Source: Thamnocephalis sphaerospora (lineage: Eukaryota; Zoopagomycota; Zoopagomycetes; Zoopagales; Sigmoideomycetaceae). From it: DNA of 64,000 nt. Below are positions 55,944 through 64,000 of this stretch, in pieces. Position 1 is the stretch's first letter. Every line of letters starts with the position of its first letter. The position numbers and the translations under genes are program-made. The stretch covers positions 27,170 to 91,169 of the forward strand of contig KZ992429.1 of NCBI GenBank assembly GCA_003614735.1. The letters are read 5' to 3'. The notes under the pieces were generated by a model that was not told the DNA's origin, made no database searches, and worked only from the letters and a program-made list of their open reading frames with translations.

Positions 55944-58040
55944 TCATGTACGGCTCATCTTGACAGAGCGTCGGGTATGCTCAAACATGCCGCTGTGGCG
56001 CGATGAGAGACGCGCGTGACTTGGATTTTGATGGCGCAGAAGCCACGCTGGTGCCAGCTGCTGTTGTGGCGGTAACTGCATTGCGCAGAACTGGCTGTCG
56101 GCGTGAGCGTGGCGGTGAGGCTGGCGCTGCGCTGGTGTTGCTGCAAGCGGCAGTGGCGGGTGGCGTGGCACCACTGGTAGCAGGTGCGCTGATACTACCG
56201 TTGCGACGTCGACAGGAAGCACGTCTTCCGGTGGCTGTCTGGCCATTCTTGAGAGTGAATGAGCCGGTAGGCGGTCGTCTGCATCAAACGATGCCATGTG
56301 GTGGTGAGCATGGGCGACTAGCGCTAATGACAGCGAAACGATGAGGTGAACGTGGCACTTACTTTGGGTAGTATCCCTGTCGCGCCAGTGTGTTCATCGC
56401 AATCTCATGCCGGAAATCCGCACATGGGTCATTCATCTGCCAAATCTCCAGAATGTCAAAAGTACGCGTTTCAGGCGGTGAAGGTGGCGTAGGACAGTTG
56501 ACTGCCGCCTCTGCGTGCGCATCGGCACTCGCCGCCAGCGGCTGAGTTGCATGTGAGGGCGACGTGGCTGTTTTCTGAGCACGTTTTGGCGATGGCGACA
56601 CAGCAACACGCTCATGCTGTGTGGTAACATTGGATCCCACCAAATCTAGCGATTGTGTCAGCAGCGCATGGCCAAGTTCAGACAATGTTTCCAACGGGAG
56701 CAATGGCTCGAGCGCGCCCATGGTTTGCCCATCTGCCATATCGTTGGTTTGCAGCTGCTTGGGCGAAAGCTCCCGTGCCGGAGACACCGGACTAAGAGGC
56801 ACGGCGTTGGCCAGTGGCTGCTCTGCTATCTGACTCTTTGCCACCGTTTCCAGACTGCCAATTGAGGGTGGTAGTAGCGGGGATGACGACGCAGAGGAGG
56901 TGGTGAGGGACTGTGAGGCACCGCCGGTCAGGATACTGACCGAGTTGAGAGCTTCCAGCGTGATGGTGGGTCCAACACGGTAAGAGCGCCGCTGTCCAAA
57001 GTACCCGTCAAGAAATAGTGAAAAGTCACCGGCGCCTTCGTTTGAGGCACCATCATCGACAAGCAGGAGGTCAGCGGAGGCCGCACGCGATGTGCCATAG
57101 AGCAGCGTCGATAGACTGCCGGACGCAGGCGACAATGCATAGGCGGCCGTCGTGGTTGGATCGACAGGAGTACCATGCCATGATAGCTCGCTACTGGGGC
57201 TGATCATGGCGCTGTGGTCGAGCAAACATGGTTAGATCATGGATGTGCGTGTGCGAAAATGACAGCGTGTACTTGCCTATTGGCCACTTCATTGGCCAGT
57301 GGTTTGGGAGAGAATGCGGCCGGGTAGACGAGCGCACTGCTGGGTGCATTGACCATCGACGGTGCTGCTGCTGCTGCTGCCATCATGGTCACACTGGCAC
57401 GCTGATCACCCATATAAGCACGCTCCGACAAGGTCGTCGTTGTCGTCGTCGTGGTCGTTGTTGCTGAAAGCGCATGTGATACGGGCGCGGACATGCGATG
57501 GTGCGTATAGATGAGAGGTGGAGCGACACGTGGTCGTTGCTGTTGTAGGAGATGGACGTGTTGCTGATGCTGGTGCTGCAGAAGCATCTGCTGTTGATAC
57601 GTGATAAACGATTGCGCAGGTATTGCATGTGAACTATTGGCCATGCCAAACATCAGCGACGGACTTGTATTCGACAAGTGCGGCAAAGGGTGTGCCGCTG
57701 TGTCGGTCAATGATCTATCCCGCCGTGCCCAGTCTAGCCGTATTCCGTCGGGCCGCGCAGTTTCTACGGCGGCGGCGGCGGTGATGACGGATGTCGATGG
57801 CGTGCTCAGCTGGCTTGCAGCGCGTATGCGATTGACATAAGGAAGGGCGCCACCACCACCACCACCACCACCACTGTTGCTGCTGCTGCTGCTGTTGCTG
57901 CTGTTGCTGCTGCTGTTATTACTGCCACTGTTGTTACCACCAATAGCGGCAACGGTGTATGCCCCAACACCAGGCGTAGTCGCATAGGCTGTGCTGGATC
58001 GCGCGGCCGCCGAGGCTGCATCCGTCAAGGGGGCTGCCAT
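55944..58040 (-). CDS. Large low-complexity protein, unknown, possible transcription regulator
   Basis: Unrecognised. The N-terminal exon (58040-57277) is Ala/Ser/Asn/Gly-rich, with runs of Ser-Asn, eight Gly, a Gln/His tract (YQQQMLLQHQHQQHVHLLQQ) and a Thr run. After an intron (57212-57276, GC-AG) the second exon is Ser/Pro/Thr-rich and contains GYFGQRRSYRVGPTITLEAL, and near its end FDILEIWQMNDPCADFRHEI followed by AMNTLARQGYYPK, the most conserved-looking, non-repetitive part. A last exon (to 55944) adds His/Pro/Arg-rich sequence; its assignment is tentative. Composition is typical of disordered nuclear regulators, but there is no known DNA-binding domain. Start: ATG 58040 is the first in the frame. 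Confidence 0.65.
57850..57930. repeat. Triplet repeats coding Gly and Ser/Asn runs
   Basis: CCA repeat (about eight units) next to a GCT/GTT-rich stretch inside the low-complexity gene; read on the minus strand they give Gly and Ser/Asn homopolymers. Confidence 0.9.
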
Positions 58041-59214
58041 GCTTTAGGCGTCCGAGATAGCCAGGCAAAGGCGCCGGCAAGCGGCGGACGATAGCGATGA
58101 ACGGATAGGCAAAAGGCGGAGGCAGGTCTTTGGCAGTGTAGGTGACTGTGCGGCGAACACTATTGTCGGGTGTCTGCTGCCAAAAGCGTAACCGCGGAGA
58201 CTCAAACCCTGAGCAGACAAGGTGCCCAAGGTCAAGCAGGTGAACAAGCGTAGCGTAGGATAGCAGCAGGCGTGAAGAAAGAGAGCCGTAGTAACGTTGA
58301 CGCGTGTGCGCGTGCAAAAGAGAGGGCGAGTGAGCGAGAGAGAGAATGTGTGTGTGTGTGTGGATAGTGTGTGTTGGTGGAAAGGGGGTCACTTTGAAAA
58401 GGGGGACACCTAATAATGCCCACAACCAAATCAGCAACAAACCAAGTGGGGCGAAGGCCAGTGCAGCGTGGGTGAGTGGGTGCGCACTGGCCACAGACAC
58501 TCACACCCACACATACACACCAAAGGTGCCGTGTTGCAGGGCAAGGAGTGCGCGCGCGGGGAAACACGGGGTACTGGTAGGTCCAAGCGCACGGTATGGA
58601 CGGTCGGCGGGTAGAAGGCGCGTGCTGCCAATTGCAATGAGCAACGTGGACGACACGCTTACGCAGTGCCAAGCAAGGCAGACGCGTGTAGGTGCAACCT
58701 GTACCCGGTGCGGTAAGATGGCTGCTGCAACAGGAATGGAGGCAGGTGAGTGTGCGGTGGGTCTCGTGGATGAGGGGGGCGGACGAACGATAATGCGCGG
58801 TGACCGTGGTCGCTGCCGGCAACTGTGTGGTGGCAAGGATGCTGGTGGTGCAGGCGGAGATGGAGCAGACGCTGGCGCGGCAGTAGTAGCTAGAGGACAA
58901 CAGGAAGAGAAGCGTCCATCCGCAAAGATTGGACTGGCCGCCGGAGCGAAGGTGGATGGTGCATGCGCTGACTGGGCCCATTTTCGCTCCACTTAAGCAC
59001 GCATCGTCCGGTCGTACCACGCGTAACCATGCACACCACGTATGTACACCAAATAACAGGATGCGCATCACATGTCAGCGGCAAGCAACATCGACGGGAC
59101 AGTCACTGGATGGGAGTGCGGCCGAGGCCAGCGAGAAACGCGAATGCTTTACATAATAAAAGTCACAGGGACGCCGCATGCTGTCGCAGCATGCACTGTG
59201 GCGGTAGCGACGCG
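58041..59214. other. Intergenic region between low-complexity gene and myosin light chain
   Basis: About 1.2 kb: promoter of the low-complexity gene and 3' flank of the myosin light chain (both minus). There is a TG repeat at 58347-58361 and TG/CA-rich sequence to ~58520. Long open frames exist on both strands (for example 58346-58996), but their composition (Cys-Val, Thr-His runs) reflects the repeats. I see no supported gene. Confidence 0.5.
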
Positions 59215-59924
59215 CTACTCGCCATACTTGAGCACCCGGACGAACTTTTGATAGTCAAAGTAGCCGTTACGATCGAGCATGTCGCCCTTGAAGAGAATGT
59301 CCACCTGCGCCATGGCAGCGTGTGAGCGACGGGCCAGCGCGCAGACGACCAGCTTGCTCCCGCAGGCATACTCACCTCATCGTCTGTGAACCGATCACCC
59401 ATGGTCGTCAAAAAGTCGCGCAGGTTGTCAGCGTTGATGCGCCCGTTCCCCTCCTCGTCAAAGCATTCAAAGGCATTGAGAATCTCGTGTTCCGGATCCG
59501 TTCCGCTCATTTTCTCGCCCATCAGCGTCAGAAACATGGTAAAGTTGATGCTGCCCGGTGCCTCATTGATCATAGCGTCAATGTAAGCGTCCGATGGATT
59601 CTGTCCTGTGTGTCGAGAAAAAGTCCAGGCATGCATCTGGTAAACTGACAGCAGTTCTTTGTCCGCCAAGCAATCAAGTGCTCACCCAATGACGCCAGCA
59701 TATCCTTGAGATCCTCACGATCGACAAAGCCGTCCGAGTCATGGTCCAGAATCGAAAATGCTTCCTTGAACTCTGCAATCTGCTTCTGGTCAAACATGGC
59801 AAAGACGTTGGAGTTTTGGCGGACAGCCCGCTTCTTCTTTTGCTTGCGCATCGACTGGTTGTGGCGACGTCAGTGATGCGGAACTGTCAGTGTATGCTAC
59901 CCTCCTCTGTCGTTAACCTACCAT
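59215..59924 (-). CDS. Myosin II regulatory light chain (EF-hand)
   Basis: Binds the myosin II heavy chain neck, for cytokinesis and cortical actomyosin. Likely first exon is only the ATG (59922-59924), then an intron (59855-59921); exon 2 begins [20 protein letters not shown]. The segment [20 protein letters not shown] carries the kinase site Ser (equivalent to Ser19 of animal chains). EF-hand 1 loop [12 protein letters not shown] is canonical. Later exons: [73 protein letters not shown]-like and [13 protein letters not shown] to the end. Close to RLC in length and order. If the one-codon exon is wrong, translation starts at 59851 (MRKQ). The stop is at 59215. Confidence 0.93.
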
Positions 59925-60383
59925 GATGCTGTGTGTGTGTGTGTGCGATGAGGATAGGGCCGCTGGGTGGGGAGCAGAGTAAGCGTGAATATAACGCTAA
60001 AGAGCCAATGCTACAATGAGAATGGCGACAATGAACAGAGGAAAGAAGGAGGAGGAGAGAGGTAGCGTGACCGAGCCTTCGTCCCTGCTCCGATTTAGTG
60101 TTGGCGTGACGAATGAGGTCAGGTGACTGTCATGGCTGTGATCACACTTGGTGACAATGCTCGAGCGATATATATTGCAGTTTGGCAAAGTTGAAGATTT
60201 GAACGCAGGCGCAAAGGCAAAGAGAAAAAAAAGGACAAGTCAACATGTCGTAACGAAGCAGGCATAAGTGTCGAAGGGACGACAAGAGAAAGTAAGCGCA
60301 GTACAGTCGGGGAGATTGGAGAAACAGCAACAACTAAAAACAAGCCAAACCCAGAGTGGTAGGGTGGGTGGCGAACAAGTAAG
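59925..60383. other. Gap between myosin light chain and the 811-residue protein gene
   Basis: About 460 bases, promoter of the light chain (-) and 3' flank of the next minus gene. A TG repeat lies at 59930-59945, just upstream of the light chain start. No exon seen. Confidence 0.5.
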
Positions 60384-62819
60384 CTAAATGGCGATGCTGC
60401 CCAGGACAGGCTGGTCGGCCAGCGGAGACTCAAGTGCTGCGGTGTTGTCACCATCTCCGCCGTCGTGGGTCCGGTGCTGCACGCCGCTAAAGCAGGACAC
60501 GTCGGCATCAAAGGCATCCAGTACTGCATCGTCAAGGCCATTGGGAAACTCGTCCTGGTCTAGATCGATCATTTGCAGCACGACGCTGTCAGAGTCTAAC
60601 AAAGAGTGTGTATCGGTGAGCGAAGCGTTGTCGTCGCCGTCGTTAGGCGGGCGTCTGCCGTTGCCATCGTCGTCTGCAGACGACGACAGATGCACCGACT
60701 GCCGAGAGCGCGAAGCTGCAGCATGCAGGGCCGTGAGCGCATCCTTGGGGTCAAGCGACTCGTCTAGCGTGATAAAGCTGGAGATGGAGGGTGCGCGCGA
60801 CCGCTTGCGCAGCGGGTCGGCAGCTGCGTCGGCGGGCTGCGTGTTGGCGGACAAGGTTGAGGAGCGTGTCGGGGCCAGTCGCTTCAAAAAGTCCACCATG
60901 GGCGGCGGCGAAAACTTTTGTGGAGAAGTACCGCTAATCTCAGAGCCGCTACTAGGACCGGATCGTACGATTGGCAGAGCATTGATGCCGCTGCGTTTGG
61001 GCAGCAGCGAGCGTAGCATGCCTAGACGCGGCGGTGATGCTTCAGGGCTGGCCGTCATGGACGGAACATCAATGGACATGGGTGAAGTCGAATAGATGGT
61101 CGTCTTTGCCGATGCGCTTTCAGTAGTTGAGAAAAGCAGGGCGGAGGGCGGGGTCAGTGCCGTCTCGGGAGGGTCCAGCACCATGCTGTTCTGCTGGCGT
61201 AGCATCGACATGGAATGCCGCGTGCGAAGAGAGGCAGGTGGCGACACACATGACAACGGGCTGAGCACAGGCGGCGTAGGCTCGCATCGCGGCACAAAGC
61301 TAGGCATCCGGCGCACGGTCCGCGTTTCTGAAATGGAACGGTTCTGCATTGGCGGCGACGACAGCAACAGCGTTTCATCTGCCTTGTCCGTCTCGTCGCG
61401 ACTGGGAACAAGCGCAGGGGTGCTGCGCATCGGCAGCGGTCGCTTGGTCTTGTTCGTGTGCTGCCCAAGATGGTCAAGTTCACCGGTCGTGCTGACGGAC
61501 GTGTGGTCGCGTGTGGCGCTGGACGCATGCTGTGCGCTTTGCGATGTGATATCCCGAACGGGCGCCGTAGACTGCAGCCCACATGGTAACGTATTCGGAA
61601 GCATTGAAGGTGGCCTCGACCCAGCCTCCACCGAGTCGCTGTCCACCGACGAGTCCACCACCATGCTGTCTGTTTCGGCTTCTGGGACAGTGTTCAGGGC
61701 AGAGATCACAGCAGCCAAGCTGGTGCTGCTGGCGTTGTTTGCAGCGGTGGCTCTGCCCAAAGTGACGGTCTTTACGGTGCTCACTAGGTCGGTTGCCTTG
61801 ACGGCGAGTGAACTACGTGGGCGCCGGCCACTTGGTACAGTCCCTGTCTCTGACGACTTGGTCGATGTCGAAGCGGCCGAGGCGTGACGACGATGCTTTG
61901 TTTGCGTGGACGGTCGCTCTAACGCCGATGAGGCAGCAGCACGTGTCGACGGGATCCGCGAGGTAGACCGCATGCGGGCCGATGCGCTCGTACTGCGTGA
62001 CATTGCCGGTGCACCTGGAGAAACCGGGCTTAGCGGAGAATTGGGCGCCGTCAAAGTCTTGGATCGACTCGCATCAATGCGTAATGCCGGGCGTGTGCGG
62101 GCCGACGGTGCTGCTGAGGCAGCCGGCGTTATGGCGGCAATAGACCGGCGGGCCGATGCCGTTGTGGCTCGTGCAAATCCACGCGCAGTGGCCAGCGTGG
62201 TATTGACCGTTGGCGACAGGGGACGCTGGCGACGCGCAGATGCAGTCGGGGATGCCGCGGCAACCGCCTCCGCAGGACCAACACGTGCGGTTGATTCGTT
62301 GGTATGGCGACGATTGGGCATGACACGCACGGCAGCTGCCTTGGCTGCATCACGTATCGTGCGCGCCTTCTTGCCGCTGTTTGGCGGCGAAAGCGGCCGT
62401 CCATTGGACGACACATTCTCCTTGGATAAGTTTGCATCACGAGGTTGCTTTGAGCGTAGCGTACCGGTGCTGTTGGTGGTAGTAGTAGCGGGGACCTTTA
62501 GCGCCATGGTTGTCGGCACGGTTGTCGCTGATGCGGATCGCCGCGATGTGGATGATGCGCGGCTCGTCGGCGTGGAAGATGTGCGCGATGACGAAGCAGA
62601 CGAGGGCGGCGTCTTTGGCGTCCGCAAAGGCATTGTGGCTGTGGCCGCTGAAGAGGATGAGCGCTTTGCACTGCGATCTGTCGTGCGTAGCGACAGTCGG
62701 TTTGCTGAAGTGTCGGTGGCCATGACGCCGCGCAATATGCCGTGTACAGCATCAATGCTGTCCCGCGGCTTGCGTCGCGTCGAAGCCACAGGTGGTTTGG
62801 AAGTAGCAGTTTCGTTCAT
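60384..62819 (-). CDS. 811-residue disordered Ser/Thr/Pro/Arg-rich protein, unknown
   Basis: A single exon of 811 codons, unusual in this intron-rich window. No known domain recognised. The N-terminal ~350 residues are basic and Ser/Ala/Thr-rich with repeated SR/SS/TPT segments. Several Ser-Pro/Thr-Pro sites and short motifs such as RRMPSFVPRCEP and PPPMVDFLKRLAPTRSSTLS stand out; the C-terminal ~120 residues are acidic (SVVLQMIDLDQDEFPNGLDD, then AVLDAFDADVSCFSG). Likely a phosphorylated regulatory or scaffold protein. Coding on this strand is supported by one continuous long frame and an ATG near the 5' end; the complementary strand is also open in three pieces, a by-product of codon composition. 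Could also have a short 5' or 3' exon I cannot see. Confidence 0.65.
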   Translation of the reverse strand: MNETATSKPPVASTRRKPRDSIDAVHGILRGVMATDTSANRLSLRTTDRSAKRSSSSAATATMPLRTPKTPPSSASSSRTSSTPTSRASSTSRRSASATTVPTTMALKVPATTTTNSTGTLRSKQPRDANLSKENVSSNGRPLSPPNSGKKARTIRDAAKAAAVRVMPNRRHTNESTARVGPAEAVAAASPTASARRQRPLSPTVNTTLATARGFARATTASARRSIAAITPAASAAPSARTRPALRIDASRSKTLTAPNSPLSPVSPGAPAMSRSTSASARMRSTSRIPSTRAAASSALERPSTQTKHRRHASAASTSTKSSETGTVPSGRRPRSSLAVKATDLVSTVKTVTLGRATAANNASSTSLAAVISALNTVPEAETDSMVVDSSVDSDSVEAGSRPPSMLPNTLPCGLQSTAPVRDITSQSAQHASSATRDHTSVSTTGELDHLGQHTNKTKRPLPMRSTPALVPSRDETDKADETLLLSSPPMQNRSISETRTVRRMPSFVPRCEPTPPVLSPLSCVSPPASLRTRHSMSMLRQQNSMVLDPPETALTPPSALLFSTTESASAKTTIYSTSPMSIDVPSMTASPEASPPRLGMLRSLLPKRSGINALPIVRSGPSSGSEISGTSPQKFSPPPMVDFLKRLAPTRSSTLSANTQPADAAADPLRKRSRAPSISSFITLDESLDPKDALTALHAAASRSRQSVHLSSSADDDGNGRRPPNDGDDNASLTDTHSLLDSDSVVLQMIDLDQDEFPNGLDDAVLDAFDADVSCFSGVQHRTHDGGDGDNTAALESPLADQPVLGSIAI

Positions 62820-64000
62820 GGTAAAGGTACGGCGAGTGCACGTTGGTGTGGCGACGTGATGGACGCTGCATGCCGTCTAGCTAATGCGTTAGTTGGCTGC
62901 CGCGCTGCCGCCCAGCAACCGTTACACGCTTACCGTCTAACAGGAACAAGGCAGTCGGCCGCGCTCACACACCTGCCGCTCAGCCGGCAAATATGGCGTG
63001 CCCGTGTACCAATTGGCGCTAACCGTTGACGAGATGCGCCTGTACGTGCGAGTAGACGGTAAAAAAGTTTCAAACAGGGAGCAGTAGTTGTCCAAACAAT
63101 GTAGGACGGCTGTTGAGGAAATGCGTGTTCAACCACTGCCCTGCGCTTTCCTTCTCCAGCAGTGTTGCGCAACGTGCACAGTGTATCGTAGGCGTGTAAG
63201 CAAAGTACGGGAACAATAGTGTATGCCGCGTCGTGCAATGATGCCAGCCGAATGGACGCAACAAGTGAGCAAACAGCGTCGTACGGGCCAGGTGATGCCG
63301 TCAAACGAGAGAGTGTAATAAACGATGCAATGACGTTGAGCAGCGTCAGAACACTGCAGGAGCCAAAACGACCGCGCAAGTCTACACGGCAGTCAGCCGT
63401 CAACGGACAAAGAAGTGAGAATGTATGCGCAGGGAGGGTGCTGGTGTCAATGGACGAGCAAGATGCCGCTGCACTTGAGGTGTACAGCGTACGTAGTGCT
63501 CAGACCAGCATTGGGCGTGCGACGGAAGAACAGGCAGGAAAGGCAGCGACGGTCGTGATGCCACCTGCTGAAGCGGTGTGTGGTGTATGTGTGTGCGTGT
63601 GTGTGTGTGTGTGTGTGCTTCATGGACTGGCCGACTCGTTCAGGCGCGCATGTATGCCAAATGGGCCAGTTAGTCAGATGACTTGTCGTCCATCGACACG
63701 AGTGCTTGGCTTCATCGCCTTATGCTGTTCCTGCCGAAAGAGACCGCTTACGCAGCATAGACACGGGCGCATACAAGCTACAGGTAGATAGGATCAGCGC
63801 TCTGTATTTATCCAAATTGCATCATGATCTGCACTCAGGGCGACAGGGCCAGGATACTTGTCGTCTGGCTGCCGCACACCTTGGCGTGATCACTAGTACT
63901 TCCACTCGTTGGTAATCGGATCTTGCCAGCGCCGTGCCGGGCGGACCACACGCAAGCATATGAAGGTACGCTTCACAGCGCATCCACTAGCTATTCTAGC
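62820..64000. other. Right end of the window, no supported gene
   Basis: About 1.2 kb upstream of the 811-residue gene. It contains a TG repeat around 63584-63617. Open frames (for example 63219-63791 plus) have no ATG-driven or domain support. Promoter of the minus gene and possibly the end of a neighbour beyond the window. Confidence 0.4.
63584..63617. repeat. TG dinucleotide repeat
   Basis: About 16 TG units with interruptions by C. Non-coding. Confidence 0.9.

Noticed and set aside
58232-59071. Long frames on both strands in the 58-59 kb gap
   Set aside because: Composition comes from TG/CA repeats (Cys-Val, His-Thr runs) and no domain or splice pattern supports them.
60388-62859. Three long plus-strand open frames (235, 263 and 317 codons) opposite the 811-residue gene
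   Set aside because: They are antisense to one continuous minus-strand frame, have no domains, and arise from the codon composition of the real gene.
63219-63791. 190-codon plus-strand frame at the right end
   Set aside because: It starts at GTG, runs through a TG repeat and resembles nothing known.
1-64000. tRNA, rRNA, CRISPR arrays and transposons
   Set aside because: Scanned by eye for B-box-like sequences, regularly spaced repeats, transposase or reverse transcriptase motifs; none seen. A tRNA and covariance-model search would be decisive.

Overview
The window is nuclear DNA from a compact, intron-rich fungal genome. I support 29 protein-coding gene models on both strands, about one per 2.2 kb. 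Introns are short, mostly 50-125 nt, with CTAAC/CTGAC-like branch points close to the 3' splice site. The gene set (PINX1, VPS51, symplekin, DCAF11, NOSIP, RNF14-like RBR ligase, PKA regulatory subunit, myosin regulatory light chain) is eukaryotic and opisthokont. A complete cobalamin-dependent methylmalonyl-CoA mutase, together with FAS1 and SulP genes in a dense genome, points to an early-diverging fungus (Zoopagomycota/Mucoromycota-like) rather than Dikarya. That placement is inference; no rRNA or other phylogenetic marker is present.

Layout. 0.8-4.8 kb: phosphoglycerate kinase and a PINX1-type G-patch protein (+). 5.0-7.8 kb: two intronless minus-strand genes, a secreted FAS1 protein and purine nucleoside phosphorylase. 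7.9-15.3 kb: VPS51 (-), ZCCHC9 zinc-knuckle protein (+), and a BRCT-containing family X polymerase of mu/TdT type (-). 15.4-19.4 kb: a small two-helix membrane protein and methylmalonyl-CoA mutase (+). 19.5-30.3 kb: minus-strand block of symplekin, a METTL21-like methyltransferase and phospholipase D. 30.8-40.1 kb: DCAF11, URM1, a RanBP3-like protein (-), NOSIP and an unrecognised membrane-anchored protein. 40.3-41.3 kb: ribulose-phosphate 3-epimerase (-), then a 2.3-kb stretch without a confident gene, containing an AT-rich island. 43.6-50.2 kb: ribosomal protein eS19, PKA regulatory subunit, mitochondrial acyl carrier protein, a tiny zinc-ribbon protein and topoisomerase III. 50.3-55.6 kb: a SulP transporter lacking STAS, an RBR E3 ligase and lipoyl synthase. 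55.9-62.8 kb: two large low-complexity proteins flanking a myosin regulatory light chain.

The genes are not operons, but some share a theme. Mitochondrial ACP carries the octanoyl chain that becomes the substrate moiety used by lipoyl synthase, and methylmalonyl-CoA mutase also acts in the mitochondrion. URM1 serves tRNA thiolation; symplekin acts in mRNA 3'-end formation; ZCCHC9 and PINX1 are nuclear or nucleolar.

The most unusual genome-level signal is repeated use of GC-AG introns (5' splice site GCAAGT/GCAGGT). I found eight that are needed to keep the reading frame, including one in the conserved PGK core and one that reveals a hidden first exon of URM1. Boundaries were worked out by eye from frame and protein-family conservation. 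Where I was unsure (5' end of phospholipase D, 3' end of topoisomerase III, several internal introns) the entry says so. No tRNA, rRNA, CRISPR array or transposon was recognised.
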